From assembly GCF_026626635.1 (NCBI RefSeq), contig NZ_JAPNKA010000001.1, positions 7,378,001-7,442,000 of the forward strand: a DNA stretch of 64,000 nucleotides, given 5' to 3'. Under the pieces are notes generated by a model that made no database searches, had not been told where the DNA came from, and worked only from the letters and a program-made list of their open reading frames with translations. The stretch comes from Archangium lansingense. Lineage in GTDB: Bacteria; Myxococcota; Myxococcia; Myxococcales; Myxococcaceae. This document shows, piece after piece, positions 1 through 11,158 of the stretch. Within the stretch, counting starts at the first letter, position 1. Every line of letters begins with the position of its first letter. A program made the position numbers and the translations under genes.

Positions 1-1387
1 CTCCCGTCAGCAGCACCGTGGGACGCCCCGACGCCGCCGCCACCCCGAGCGCGCTCGAGACGATCCCGTCGATCCCGTTGGCTCCCCGGTTGGCCAGCAT
101 CCGGAGCCCCCGGCCCATGGACGGCGCGAAGGCGTCCACGTCCCGGATGGGCATGCTGCTGGACACGAAAAGGTTCGCCCCGTCCGGCATCGCCGCCACC
201 ACGTCGTGCGCGATGCGCATCTCCGTGAGCGAGGAATCCTCCGAGAACGCCGACTCCAGGGCCGCCCGCGTCCACTGCTCGGCCCACAGGAAGCTCCGGG
301 CCCACGGGCCCAGGCCCCTGGAGAGCCCCTGGCTCAGCGCCTCGCACGCCACCACCGCCGAGCCCTCCACCACCCGCGACGCACGGTGCACTGGATCGAA
401 GAGCGCTCCCTCGTCGCTGAAGACCACGATCTCCGCGCCCGAGTTGTCGATCCACGCCTGCGGCCCCTTGGGCGTCAGGCCCCCGCCGAAGCGCAGCACC
501 AGCTCCGGCTTGTGCGCCCGAGCGAAGGGCTCATGCCGCAGCATCGCGTCATAGAGCGACACCGCCGCCGGGCCGCCGCCATAGCGCGCCTGGGAGGTGG
601 CCTCGGCCAGCACCGGGTAGCCCGTGGCCTCGGCCAGCGAGGCGATCGCCTCCGCGAAACCGTCATTCTCGTCCCGGGGTCCGCAGACGATGACGCCCCG
701 CTCGGTGGCCGCCACCCGCGCGCGGACCTCCTCCAGGACCTTTGGATCCGGCTGACGCGCCGACGGGACAATGCGCGTGAGTAGCGCTCCCGGCCTGCCC
801 TCCCGTGCCAGCGAGGAGAGGTGCTTGGCGTCGAACGAGCCCGGCGTGGGCGCGAGCGGCTCGCGGAAGGGCACATTGAGCTGCACCGCGCCCCTCGGGG
901 CTCGCGAAGCCACGGCCACGGCCCGGGCCACCGTGGCGCGCAGGTGCACCAGCGCCCCATCGTCCGCCTCCGGCAGGCCCACGTCCGCGAACAGCCGCGC
1001 GAATTCCCCATAGAAGCGCGCCTGCGGCACCGTCTGCGCCGCACCCCACCCCTGCAACTCCAGGGGCCGGTCCGCCGTCAGCACCACCAGCGGCACGTGC
1101 GACATGGCCGCCTCGATGACCGCCGGGTAGAAGTGCGCCCCCGCCGTCCCGCTCGTGGCCACCAGCACCACCGGAGCGCGCGACTGCTTGGCCAGCCCCA
1201 GCGCGAAGAACCCCGCGCTGCGCTCGTCGATGACGGACCAGGTGCGCACCCCCTCCATCCGGGCGCACGCCAGGGCCAGGGGCGAGGAGCGCGAACCCGG
1301 GCACACCACCGCGTGCCTCACGCCTCCTCGAACCAACTCCTCCACCAATGCCCGCGCCCACAGTTGATTCAGGTTGGCGTCAGACAT
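1..1387 (-). CDS. menD: 2-succinyl-5-enolpyruvyl-6-hydroxy-3-cyclohexene-1-carboxylate synthase (partial, C-terminus outside window)
   Basis: MenD is a thiamine-diphosphate enzyme that joins isochorismate to 2-oxoglutarate in menaquinone synthesis. Translating from the ATG at 1387 gives 462 codons without a stop up to the window edge. The family N-terminus is clear: CPGSRSS at residues 29-35, the conserved glutamate in IDERSAGFFALG at residue 55, and ATSGTA at 77-82. Near the edge NRGANGIDG (433-441) is the MenD signature just before the cofactor-binding GD...NN segment, which lies outside. MenD proteins are usually 550-600 residues, so about 100 are missing. The start overlaps the end of menF by 8 bases, so the two are probably translationally coupled. 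Confidence 0.95.
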   Translation of the reverse strand, partial: MSDANLNQLWARALVEELVRGGVRHAVVCPGSRSSPLALACARMEGVRTWSVIDERSAGFFALGLAKQSRAPVVLVATSGTAGAHFYPAVIEAAMSHVPLVVLTADRPLELQGWGAAQTVPQARFYGEFARLFADVGLPEADDGALVHLRATVARAVAVASRAPRGAVQLNVPFREPLAPTPGSFDAKHLSSLAREGRPGALLTRIVPSARQPDPKVLEEVRARVAATERGVIVCGPRDENDGFAEAIASLAEATGYPVLAEATSQARYGGGPAAVSLYDAMLRHEPFARAHKPELVLRFGGGLTPKGPQAWIDNSGAEIVVFSDEGALFDPVHRASRVVEGSAVVACEALSQGLSRGLGPWARSFLWAEQWTRAALESAFSEDSSLTEMRIAHDVVAAMPDGANLFVSSSMPIRDVDAFAPSMGRGLRMLANRGANGIDGIVSSALGVAAASGRPTVLLTG

Positions 1388-2681
1388 GTCCTCCTCCGAG
1401 GGCGCGCAACATGGCCAGGCTCTTCATCTCCGTCTCGCGCCACTCCGCTTCAGCGCTTGAGCCCGCCACGATACCAGCACCCACGAAGAGTCGGGCCTGA
1501 GATCCCTTGATGCGTGCCGAACGCAACGCCACCATCTGGTGCGCCCGCCCGGGTCCTACCCAGCCGACCGGACCCGCGTACCAGCCTCGATCCAACGCCT
1601 CGTGCTCCACCAGGAACTCCAGTGCGCGTTCCCGAGGGGTTCCCCCCACCGCCGGTGTGGGGTGCAGCGCCGCGACCAGCTCCGACACCCCCACCCCCTC
1701 GCGCAGCTCGGCGCGAATGCCGGTACGCAGGTGCGCCACGTTCTTCAAGGTGAGCAGCGCGGGCTCGGCGTCCGCTTCGAGCTGCTCGGTCAGCGGCTTG
1801 AGCGCCCGGAGGATGTAGCGCACCACCGCCTCGTGCTCGCGGCGGTCCTTGTCGCTCGCCTCCAGCGTCCCAGCCTGAGCGGGCGGTGCCGAGCCAGCCA
1901 GGGCCTCCGTCTCCAGCCGACGCCCCTCCACCCGGCACAGCGTCTCCGGCGTGGCGCCCAGGAAGGCCGCACCGTCCGGCGCCCGGAAGAGGAAGGTGGC
2001 ACAGCGCGGATTCTGCTCGCGCAGCCGGGCCAGCACCTCTACGCGATCAAAGGAGTGCTCGCTCTCCACCTCGACCGCCCGGGCCAGCACCACCTTCTGA
2101 AGGCCTCCGGAGTTGATCGTCTCCACCGCACGCTCCACACGCCCCTCGAAGTCCGGCCGAGACGAGACCAGCCGCAGTGCCTGGGAGCCGTTCCGAGCGT
2201 GCCGGAACCCGGCCGGGAAGGCCACCCCCACCCGAGCCAGCAGCGAGCGCACCACGTCCTCGGCCCCAGGGCCCTCGGGCGCGAAGGCCGCCACCTCTAG
2301 ACCCGAGCCCTCGCGCCACACCACCACCTCCGGCAGCGTCCACCGGCCGAAGCCGAACGCCCCCCACCCCGCATCCCTGCCCGCCGCCGAGAAGCGCATG
2401 CCCCCGAACCAGGGTCCCGGCAGAGCGGAGGGCGCCTCGCCCAGCCACCGCACCGAGTCCAGCGCCGACAGCTCCTTCAGAACCTCTTGAGCCCGCGCGA
2501 TGCTCTCGGCCTCCACCGACGCAGCCTCACCCCACCCCGCCATCGCCTCGTGCGCCAGTGGGCGCTCCCAATAGACGGACGGTTCCCCCAACACCTCCGC
2601 CCCCGCGAGCGGATCCACGGCGGACAGGGACATCCTCCCTGCCACCCAGTGGCCTCCGTCAGCGCGTCCGAGCGTCGTCAT
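1380..2681 (-). CDS. menF: Isochorismate synthase
   Basis: Converts chorismate to isochorismate, the entry to menaquinone synthesis. The 433-residue protein has all chorismate-binding family motifs in its C-terminal two thirds: [38 protein letters not shown], the LHPTPAVGG segment and [20 protein letters not shown] chose the ATG at 2681 because GAGGA sits six bases upstream; a TTG at 2714 would add 11 residues but has no ribosome site. It is followed by menD (8-base overlap) and diverges from the DAHP synthase gene, so chorismate supply and use share one intergenic control region. Family members that make isochorismate for siderophores (EntC) look similar, but the menD partner points to menaquinone. 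Confidence 0.95.
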   Translation of the reverse strand: MTTLGRADGGHWVAGRMSLSAVDPLAGAEVLGEPSVYWERPLAHEAMAGWGEAASVEAESIARAQEVLKELSALDSVRWLGEAPSALPGPWFGGMRFSAAGRDAGWGAFGFGRWTLPEVVVWREGSGLEVAAFAPEGPGAEDVVRSLLARVGVAFPAGFRHARNGSQALRLVSSRPDFEGRVERAVETINSGGLQKVVLARAVEVESEHSFDRVEVLARLREQNPRCATFLFRAPDGAAFLGATPETLCRVEGRRLETEALAGSAPPAQAGTLEASDKDRREHEAVVRYILRALKPLTEQLEADAEPALLTLKNVAHLRTGIRAELREGVGVSELVAALHPTPAVGGTPRERALEFLVEHEALDRGWYAGPVGWVGPGRAHQMVALRSARIKGSQARLFVGAGIVAGSSAEAEWRETEMKSLAMLRALGGGHV

Positions 2682-2729
2682 CAGCGGTCCTCGCAAGGCC
2701 CTACCACCAGCCAAGGCAGCAACCTCTTG

Positions 2730-2757
2730 TTGTTCTGTACGGCGATTTGGCTATACA
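2730..2757 (+). promoter_or_regulatory. Candidate promoter of the aro/men operon
   Basis: A sigma-70-like pair, TTGTTC at 2730-2735 and TATACA at 2752-2757 with 16 bases between, lies 53 bases before the GTG start of the DAHP synthase gene, in the gap shared with divergent menF. The match is moderate and the call is inference. Confidence 0.3.
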
Positions 2758-2809
2758 AGCATCACGGGGTTCAAAACAACGTGAACTCCACAGGGAACGG
2801 GAGGCGGCC

Positions 2810-3702
<893 letters not shown>

Positions 3703-3706
<4 letters not shown>

Positions 3707-4392
3707 GCACCGAAGTCCGGCAGATGTTCTCCTCCATCGCCACGCGGTACGACGTGACGAACGAGGTCCTCTCCTTTGGTATCCACCGGCTGTGGCGGCG
3801 CTCGGCCGTGCGTCTCAGTGGCGCCCAGGAGGGCAACGCCATCCTCGACTGCGCCACCGGCACCGGAGACCTGGCGCTGGCCTTCAAGCGCAAGGTGGGC
3901 GCCTCGGGCCGCGTGATGGGCACCGACTTCTGCAAGGAGATGCTGGACAACGCTCCGGCCAAGGCCGCCCGCGAGGGACTCCAAGTCGAGTTCCAGGTGG
4001 CCGACGCCATGGCGCTGCCCTTCGCGGACGCCTCTTTCGACGTGGCCTCCATCGCCTTCGGCATTCGCAACGTGGATGACCCGGTGAAGTGCCTGAAGGA
4101 GATGGCCCGAGTGGTCCGCCCCGGTGGCCGCGTGGTGGTGCTCGAGTTCGGCCAGCCCACGGGCTTCTTCGGTGCGCTGTTCCGCCTGTACAGCAAGGTG
4201 ATCATGCCCACCATCGGCGGCCTGCTCACCGGCAATCGAGCAGCTTATGAGTACCTCCCCCGAACCTCGGCCGCATTCCCAGCTGGCGAGAAGTTCCTCT
4301 CACTGATGGAGCAATCCGGCGCCTACAAAGAAAGGGTGGCCCATCCGATGATGTTCGGGACATCCTACGTTTATGTCGGGACTGTCCGCTGA
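3703..4392 (+). CDS. menG: Demethylmenaquinone methyltransferase (UbiE/MenG)
   Basis: SAM-dependent C-methylation of demethylmenaquinone, the last menaquinone step. The 229-residue protein shows the UbiE signatures: [20 protein letters not shown] at the N-terminus, the SAM loop [29 protein letters not shown], the SIAFGIRNV motif and the VLEFGQP / [13 protein letters not shown]-terminal motifs. The ATG at 3703 overlaps the aroF stop (ATGA); an ATG 39 bases earlier would add residues with no homology. With no ubiquinone genes nearby and menF/menD adjacent, a menaquinone role is favoured. The gene is inserted inside a shikimate operon, which ties quinone maturation to chorismate supply. Confidence 0.93.
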
Positions 4393-4975
4393 GCAGAGGC
4401 ACCAGCTCATCCAGCGCATCCTCGAAGCTGTGGATCCACGGCTCGTGCCTGCGCTGCGAGAGGAGCTTGCCAGGCCAGGCCCTCGACTGATGCCTGCGCC
4501 CGAGCAGACCCTCGCCATCGCCGGGCATCGCTCCGCGGGCAAGACGCGTCTGCTGCCCATGGTGAGCGCCCTGCTGGGAAGGCAGGGGTTGGATCTGGAT
4601 GCCGAGCTCGAGCGCCGCTCGGGTCGGAGCCTCCGCGAATGGGTGGCGCTAGATACCCAAGGCTTCCGTGAGGCCGAGCGCAGCCTGTTCCTGGAGTTGC
4701 CTCGTGGCTCCATCGTCGCCGTGGGCGGCGGATTCCTCTCGAACCATCCGGAAGCACTCGACTCCAGCTACACCCTGCTCGTGCCCGTCTCCTTCGAGAC
4801 CTACCGCGAGCGGCTCCTCGCCGACACCACGCGTCCCCGGCTGAGCCCCGGCATGTCCCTGGATGAGGAGCTCCACTCCATCTACCACCAGCGACAGGCG
4901 CTCCACGCGCGGGTCCCTACCGTGAGCCTCGCCGACTTTTTGCGCGCCTTTGCCCCTTCCGAGAGTAAGCCATGA
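4373..4975 (+). CDS. aroK: Shikimate kinase
   Basis: Phosphorylates shikimate with ATP. In the 200-residue protein the P-loop AGHRSAGKT lies near residue 50, followed by DLDAELERRSGRS, the FREAER motif, VAVGGG and the lid segment DTTRPRLSPG. About 40 residues precede the P-loop, an extension not present in typical 170-residue shikimate kinases. The extension could be a small helical domain, and its role is unknown. The gene overlaps the end of menG by 20 bases and its own stop overlaps the next start (ATGA), so the operon is translated as a coupled chain. Confidence 0.9.
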   Translation: MSGLSAEQRHQLIQRILEAVDPRLVPALREELARPGPRLMPAPEQTLAIAGHRSAGKTRLLPMVSALLGRQGLDLDAELERRSGRSLREWVALDTQGFREAERSLFLELPRGSIVAVGGGFLSNHPEALDSSYTLLVPVSFETYRERLLADTTRPRLSPGMSLDEELHSIYHQRQALHARVPTVSLADFLRAFAPSESKP

Positions 4976-6267
4976 CGCCCGCCCGCCGCGTCGTCACCCT
5001 CCCCCCGAGCCTCCGCGGCCCCGACGCCCTGCGCTTCGCCGCCGACGCGCGGAGCCGGGGCGCCGACGTTTTGGAGGTGCGCACGGATCTCCACCCCGCG
5101 GAGGCGGTGGATGCCGCGGCGCTCTCGGACATCCTGGAGCTGCTCGTGTCCGAGCGCGGAACGCCCCTTCCTCCTGCCTGGGTGGCCGCTGCCCGGTGGG
5201 TGGATCGCGATGTCGTCCATGCCGGAGACCTGGCTGCTCCAGCCGGGAAGCTGCTGGCCTCGCACCATGCCGAGCGGCCCCTGTCCACTGAAGAGGCCCT
5301 TCGCCTGTGGGACGTGCCGCTTCCGCCCGGCTCGCTGGTGAAGCACATCGAGCCACTCGGACAGGAGTCCCGGGAGCGAATCTCCGTGCTCGTGGAGACC
5401 CAGGCGCGGCTGCGGGCCCGCTTCGGAGACGGGCGAGTGACGGTTCTCGCCATGGGGCCCACCGCCCTTCCCGTTCGCGCCGTGCTCGCCCGGCGCAATG
5501 TGCTCGATTACGTCGCGGTGGGCGGCGATTGGAAGGCCGCTCCGGGACAGCGGTTGCTCGCGGATGCGGTCCGGGAGACGCGGGCTCTGACTCGGGAAGA
5601 CCCTCACCCCAGCCCTCTCCCAGAGGGAGAGGGGGCATCCACGGGCAGGTTGGCGATCCTGGGGACTTCGATCGCGCACTCGCGCTCGCCTCGCATCCAC
5701 CTCCAGCCTTTTGATCGCATCGACATCCCCGAGGACGCTCCCGTCGAGTCCCTCGTCGACGCCCTCCTGCCTCACTACCGCGGCTTCGCCATCACCAGCC
5801 CCTTCAAGATCCGCCTCGCCCGGCACACCGGCTCGCCGCTCGACGCCATCAACACCCTCGTCCGCCGCCGCGATCGCTGGGAGTCCTTCAACACCGACAC
5901 CGCGGGCGCTCGCACTGTCCTCGAACGGCTCGGCGCCCAGGAGGTGTTTGTCCTCGGTGACGGCGGCGCCAGTGCCGCCATCCGCGCCGTGGGCTCCGAG
6001 ACTGGCCGCCAGCTCCGCTTCCTGCGCCGCGCGGAGATCTCCGGCCCCCTCTCTGGCTCCGGCATCTGGACCTGGCCGGATCGCATCACTCCACCTGACG
6101 CCCTTCGTTTCGAGGGCGCCCGCGTCGCCGTCATCGCCTACGGAGCCCCGGCGCGCCGCATCGCCACCGAAATCACCCGCCGCGGGGGGACTCCGCTGCT
6201 CCTCGGCGCGGCCTGGTTCATCGCCCAGGCCCGACAGCAGCGCGCCCTCTGGGAGACCGCTTCATGA
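4972..6267 (+). CDS. aroDE: Bifunctional 3-dehydroquinate dehydratase / shikimate dehydrogenase (AroD-AroE fusion)
   Basis: A 431-residue fusion of two consecutive shikimate-pathway enzymes. Residues 1-209 resemble type I dehydroquinate dehydratase: GADVLEVRTDL (ExR), ASHH at the catalytic-histidine position, LVKHIEP at the Schiff-base-lysine position and AMGPTALPVR for the MGxxGxxSR loop. The arginine/EGG segment of AroD is not recognisable, so this half is divergent. Residues 224-431 are AroE: GTSIAHSRSPRIH, ITSPFK (catalytic lysine), DAINTL, NTDTAG (catalytic aspartate) and the NADP loop VLGDGGASAAI. The AroE half is about 60 residues shorter than the Escherichia coli enzyme. The joining linker (residues about 210-221) is encoded by a palindromic repeat found elsewhere in the window. 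Overlaps aroK and aroC by ATGA. Confidence 0.87.
   Translation: MTPARRVVTLPPSLRGPDALRFAADARSRGADVLEVRTDLHPAEAVDAAALSDILELLVSERGTPLPPAWVAAARWVDRDVVHAGDLAAPAGKLLASHHAERPLSTEEALRLWDVPLPPGSLVKHIEPLGQESRERISVLVETQARLRARFGDGRVTVLAMGPTALPVRAVLARRNVLDYVAVGGDWKAAPGQRLLADAVRETRALTREDPHPSPLPEGEGASTGRLAILGTSIAHSRSPRIHLQPFDRIDIPEDAPVESLVDALLPHYRGFAITSPFKIRLARHTGSPLDAINTLVRRRDRWESFNTDTAGARTVLERLGAQEVFVLGDGGASAAIRAVGSETGRQLRFLRRAEISGPLSGSGIWTWPDRITPPDALRFEGARVAVIAYGAPARRIATEITRRGGTPLLLGAAWFIAQARQQRALWETAS
5601..5634. repeat. GC-rich palindromic repeat inside aroDE
   Basis: CCCTCACCCC followed by the hairpin CCCTCTCCC-AGA-GGGAGAGGG, the same unit seen at six other intergenic places in this window. Here it is read in frame as the PHPSPLPEGEG linker between the AroD and AroE halves. 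Confidence 0.9.
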
Positions 6268-7283
6268 ATACGATTGGTACCCTCTTCCGCCTCACCACCT
6301 TCGGCGAGAGCCACGGCCCCGCGCTCGGCTCCATCATCGACGGCTGTCCCGCCGGCATCCCCCTCGAGCGCGAGCTCATCCAGGCCGCGCTCGACCGCCG
6401 CCGTCCCGGTCAGTCCTCCATCACCACCGCGCGAGCCGAGCCGGATCAGGTCGAAATCCTCTCCGGTGTCTTCGAGGGCAAGACGCTCGGTACGCCCATC
6501 GCGGCCATCGTCCGCAACACCAACCAGCGCTCCGGGGACTACGAGAAGCTCAAGACCGAGGACCGGCCCGGCCACGCCGATGCCGTCTGGCGCGAGCGCT
6601 TCAAGCACCGTGACCACCGCGGCGGTGGGCGCACCAGCGGCCGGGAGACGCTCTGCCGCGTCATCGGAGGCACCGTCGCCGAGGCGTACCTCGCCCAGGC
6701 CTTCCCCGAGGTGCGCACCGTCGCCTGGGTCTCGCAGGTAGGCAACCTGGTATCCGCCGTGCCCGCCCCCGGCCTCACCCGCGCCATGGTGGACGCCCAC
6801 GCGACCCGCTGCCCGGATCCGGTGGTCCGCGAGGAGATGTCCAAACGGATCCTCGCCGCCAAGGAGGCCGGTGACAGCCTCGGTGGCTGCATCGACATCC
6901 GCGTCGACGGCCTGCCCGTGGGTCTCGGCGAGCCCATCTTCGGCAAGATCAAAGCACTCCTCGCGCTCGCGCTGGGCAGCGTGGGCGCCGTCACGGGTGT
7001 CGTCTGGGGCCCGCCGGATCTGCTCGCGCGCATCGAGCAGCCCGGCAGCATCTTCCACTCCCAGAAGGACACCTACGGCGGCATCCAGGGCGGCCTGGCC
7101 AATGGCGAGCCCGTGGCCGTGCGCGTCTTCTTCAAGCCTCCCGCCACGCTCGCGGACCACGCGAAGGGCGGGCGCCATGATCCCTGCATCATGCCCCGCG
7201 CCGTGCCCGTGCTGGAGTCCATGGTCTCCCTCGTGCTGGCGGACCTCGTCCTTCAACTCAACGCCCGCCCCCACTCCGCATGA
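6264..7283 (+). CDS. aroC: Chorismate synthase
   Basis: Makes chorismate from 5-enolpyruvylshikimate 3-phosphate using reduced flavin. The 339-residue protein starts MNTIGTLFRLTTFGESHG and carries the family motifs FGESHG, RPGQS, HADAVW, GGGRTSGRETLCRVIGG, AGDSLGG and the C-terminal GGRHDPCIMPRAVPVLE block. The length is typical of the shorter bacterial form. The start overlaps the stop of aroDE (ATGA) and the stop overlaps aroB (ATGA). Confidence 0.96.
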   Translation: MNTIGTLFRLTTFGESHGPALGSIIDGCPAGIPLERELIQAALDRRRPGQSSITTARAEPDQVEILSGVFEGKTLGTPIAAIVRNTNQRSGDYEKLKTEDRPGHADAVWRERFKHRDHRGGGRTSGRETLCRVIGGTVAEAYLAQAFPEVRTVAWVSQVGNLVSAVPAPGLTRAMVDAHATRCPDPVVREEMSKRILAAKEAGDSLGGCIDIRVDGLPVGLGEPIFGKIKALLALALGSVGAVTGVVWGPPDLLARIEQPGSIFHSQKDTYGGIQGGLANGEPVAVRVFFKPPATLADHAKGGRHDPCIMPRAVPVLESMVSLVLADLVLQLNARPHSA

Positions 7284-8350
7284 TCCAGCTCTCTCCTGGC
7301 GCCTACCGTCACGCTGCTGACCGGTGGGGCTCCTTCAAGCGTCTGTGCGCCACCCTTCCCGAGGGCAGCTTCGCCGTCGTGGATCGCCGGGTGGCCCGCC
7401 TTCACCCCACCCTGATTCCGGCCCTCAAGGCCCGCAAGCCCCACACCATCGTCCAGCTCACCGGCGGTGAGGTCGCGAAGACCTTCGAGGCCCTGGAGCA
7501 GCTCATGGCCGCGGGCCTGTCGATGCCGCGCTCGGGCACGTTGATCGCCATCGGCGGAGGCACCATCGGCGACGTCTCCACGGTGGCTGCGCACCTGCTC
7601 AAGCGGGGAGTGCGACTCGTCCAGGTGCCCACCACGCTGCTGGCGGCGGTGGACAGCAGCCTGGGCGGCAAGGGCGCGGTGGACATGACCGTGCGCGGGC
7701 GCGTGGTGAAGAACCCGGTGGGCGTCTTCCACTACGCCGACGAGGCGTGGCTCTGCCCCGAGCTCTATGCGAGCCTCTCGGACACCCAGCTCCGCGAGGG
7801 CGCGCTCGAGGCCTGGAAGATGGCGGCCAGCCTCGACGAGGAGCTCTTCCGCTCCTGGACGCGCCGGGCCCCCTCGCTGGAGCGGATGGTGAAGGAAGCG
7901 CGACGCCTCAAGGAGTCCGTCTGCGCACAGGACCCGTACGAGCACCAGGGCCTGCGGCGGGTGCTCAACTTCGGCCACACCTTCGGCCACGTGCTGGAGA
8001 GCGTCTCGCACTTCAAGCTGTCGCACGGAGACGCGGTGGGCCTGGGCATGCTGTGCGCGCTGGACGTGGGGCGCGCCATGGGCGTCACCCCCGACGAGGT
8101 GGCGCAGCGGGTGGAGGACGCGCTGAACCGGGGACCGGGAGTGCTCGGCCGGGAGCGGACGGCGCAGTTGCTCAAGCGTGCGCCCCTCAAGGACGTGACG
8201 GCCCTGTTGGCCGCGGACAAGAAGACCGGCAGCGCGGGCGAGCTGCGCATGGTACTGCTCACCGACGTGGGTCGCTCCGAGGTGCGCGACGTCTCCGCGG
8301 ATGTGTGGCGCGCGCTGTGGCCCGCCTGGACCCGAGGAATTCGCCCATGA
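7280..8350 (+). CDS. aroB: 3-dehydroquinate synthase
   Basis: Converts DAHP to 3-dehydroquinate using NAD and a divalent metal. In the 356-residue protein the NAD-binding GGGTIGDVSTVAAHLL and the QVPTTLLAAVDSSLGGK block are textbook. The metal ligands appear as REGALEAWKM (glutamate), LNFGHTFGH and SHGDAVGLGM (histidines). The glutamate motif differs from the usual RNGxAExxK but keeps the acidic residue. It follows aroC with an ATGA overlap and is followed by aroA in the same way. Confidence 0.95.
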   Translation: MIQLSPGAYRHAADRWGSFKRLCATLPEGSFAVVDRRVARLHPTLIPALKARKPHTIVQLTGGEVAKTFEALEQLMAAGLSMPRSGTLIAIGGGTIGDVSTVAAHLLKRGVRLVQVPTTLLAAVDSSLGGKGAVDMTVRGRVVKNPVGVFHYADEAWLCPELYASLSDTQLREGALEAWKMAASLDEELFRSWTRRAPSLERMVKEARRLKESVCAQDPYEHQGLRRVLNFGHTFGHVLESVSHFKLSHGDAVGLGMLCALDVGRAMGVTPDEVAQRVEDALNRGPGVLGRERTAQLLKRAPLKDVTALLAADKKTGSAGELRMVLLTDVGRSEVRDVSADVWRALWPAWTRGIRP

Positions 8351-9609
8351 GTCAGATTCACGTCGATTCGAGCAAGCTCACCCCCGCGGTCCTCACGCCG
8401 CCCATCTCCAAGTCCGACGCACAGCGGGCGCTGGTGTTGGCCCACCTCACCGGCGCCTGGCCCCTGCCCGTCCTCCAGGAGGAGCCCGAGCACTTCCTGC
8501 CCGCGGACGTGCATGTGCTGACCCGGGGCATCAATACCCTGCGCCAGCCGCCCGGCACCGTGCGCGACGTGGACTGCGCGGATGGCGGAGCCCCCTTCCG
8601 CATCTTCGTGACCCAGGCCGCGGTGACGCCCGGCACACACGTGCGCGTCACGGGGACGCCCCGGCTCGGCGAGCGGCCCCATGGCCCCCTCTTCGAGTCC
8701 CTGCGCGAGGCACTCGGCCCCTCGGGGCTGGTGCTCACCGAGGGCAGCCCCTGGCCGGTGGAGATCAAGGCGCCCGACCGCACCGGAGAGCCCGTCTTCC
8801 GCGTCCCGGGAGCGCAGAGCAGCCAGTACGCCTCCAGCCTGCTGCTGGGCTGTGCGGCCCTGTATCTGCGCGAGCGCCGCCCGTGGCGGGTGGAGATTGT
8901 CGGCCCGCTGACAAGCGCGGGCTACCTGGAGCTCACCGTCTCCTGGCTGCGCCGCTTCGGCTTCACCGTGCGGGAGCAGGAGGGCCGCTTCGAGGTGACG
9001 GACTACCGTGCCCCCGAGCGCACCCCGGCAATGCCGGGCGACTGGTCCTCCCTGGGCTACCTGCTGCTCATCTCCTGGCGTACCGGGGGGAGCGTGGAGC
9101 GGGCGGACCTGGCCAGTGCCCACCCGGACCAGGCGCTGGTGCGGCTGGTGGAGCGCGCGGGCCTGAAGGCGGTTCCCGGCCCCGACAACACCCTGCGGAT
9201 GACGGGGACGGCCCGCGACGGGCTGGTGGCCTCGGGGACCGAGTGCCCGGACCTACTGCCCACCCTCGCGGCGCTCGCGTGTGTGCTGCCCCGCCCGTCC
9301 ACCCTCACGGACGTGGGAGTCCTGCGCCTCAAGGAGAGCGACCGGCTGGAGGGAATCCGTACGCTGGTAGCCGCTTTCGGTGGGAGCACCCACCTGGAGG
9401 GTGAGACGCTGACAATCAGCCCTCCTACCTCCCATCCGCCGAGCTTCTCCATGGACAGCAAGGGAGATCACCGCCTGGCAATGGTGGCGGCTACTCTCTC
9501 TGTTCTATCCGGTGTACCCCTCACGCTCACCGGACCCGAATGCGTGGAGAAGAGTTTCCCGGGCTTCTGGCGGCAGTTGGAGCGCACAGGAGTTCGTCTC
9601 ACGTCTTGA
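8347..9609 (+). CDS. aroA: 3-phosphoshikimate 1-carboxyvinyltransferase (EPSP synthase)
   Basis: Transfers enolpyruvate from PEP to shikimate 3-phosphate. The 420-residue protein keeps KSDAQRAL near residue 20, GAQSSQYASSLLL, LKESDRLEGI, the DHRLAM motif and the C-terminal KSFP. The PEP-loop that usually reads GNAGTAMR is here ADGGAPFR, and LRxRPM is RLGERPH, so the active-site loops are unusual. The ATG at 8347 overlaps the aroB stop. It is the last gene of the run; a strong terminator follows 10 bases downstream. Confidence 0.92.
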   Translation: MSQIHVDSSKLTPAVLTPPISKSDAQRALVLAHLTGAWPLPVLQEEPEHFLPADVHVLTRGINTLRQPPGTVRDVDCADGGAPFRIFVTQAAVTPGTHVRVTGTPRLGERPHGPLFESLREALGPSGLVLTEGSPWPVEIKAPDRTGEPVFRVPGAQSSQYASSLLLGCAALYLRERRPWRVEIVGPLTSAGYLELTVSWLRRFGFTVREQEGRFEVTDYRAPERTPAMPGDWSSLGYLLLISWRTGGSVERADLASAHPDQALVRLVERAGLKAVPGPDNTLRMTGTARDGLVASGTECPDLLPTLAALACVLPRPSTLTDVGVLRLKESDRLEGIRTLVAAFGGSTHLEGETLTISPPTSHPPSFSMDSKGDHRLAMVAATLSVLSGVPLTLTGPECVEKSFPGFWRQLERTGVRLTS

Positions 9610-9619
9610 ACGGGCGATG

Positions 9620-9660
9620 CCCGGGGGGAAACGCAGCCTCCCCGGGTGCAGTTCTTTTTT
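9620..9660 (+). terminator. Rho-independent terminator of the aro operon
   Basis: Stem CCCGGGG (9620-9626) pairs with CCCCGGG (9640-9646) around a 13-base loop and is followed by a T-rich tract ending in six T at 9655-9660. It lies directly after aroA and before citrate synthase. Confidence 0.75.
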
Positions 9661-9697
9661 GTTGAAAGCGCTCTGCTGCCTGTGAAAAGTCCCGCCT

Positions 9698-10993
<1,296 letters not shown>

Positions 10994-11022
10994 GAGTCAG
11001 TGCAAACCCACTGACCAGACAA

Positions 11023-11114
11023 CCCCTCTCCCTTCGGGAGAGGGACAGGGTGAGGGTGCCACGGGCCACGGGTTCCGAGCACCCTCTCCCTCTGGGAGAG
11101 GGCTGGGGTGAGGG
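11023..11114. repeat. Two tandem copies of the GC-rich palindromic repeat
   Basis: Copies at 11023-11056 and 11082-11114, same orientation: CCCTCTCCC hairpin arm, TTC or TCT loop, GGGAGAGGG, then a GGGGTGAGGG-type tail. They sit between the 3' ends of convergent gltA and the acyl-CoA synthetase gene and could act as a bidirectional transcript end. Confidence 0.9.
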
Positions 11115-11158
11115 TCAGCGGACCCACGCCTTGGCCCTCTTGGCGTTTCAGGGGTCCC

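Noticed and set aside
2177-2809. Long N-terminal extension of the DAHP synthase frame
   Set aside because: It is antisense to menF, proline/arginine-rich and without homology; a strong ribosome site marks the GTG at 2810.
9661-9697. Promoter for citrate synthase with TTGAAA at 9662
   Set aside because: The matching -10 (AAAAGT) is poor and the leader would be too short to trust.
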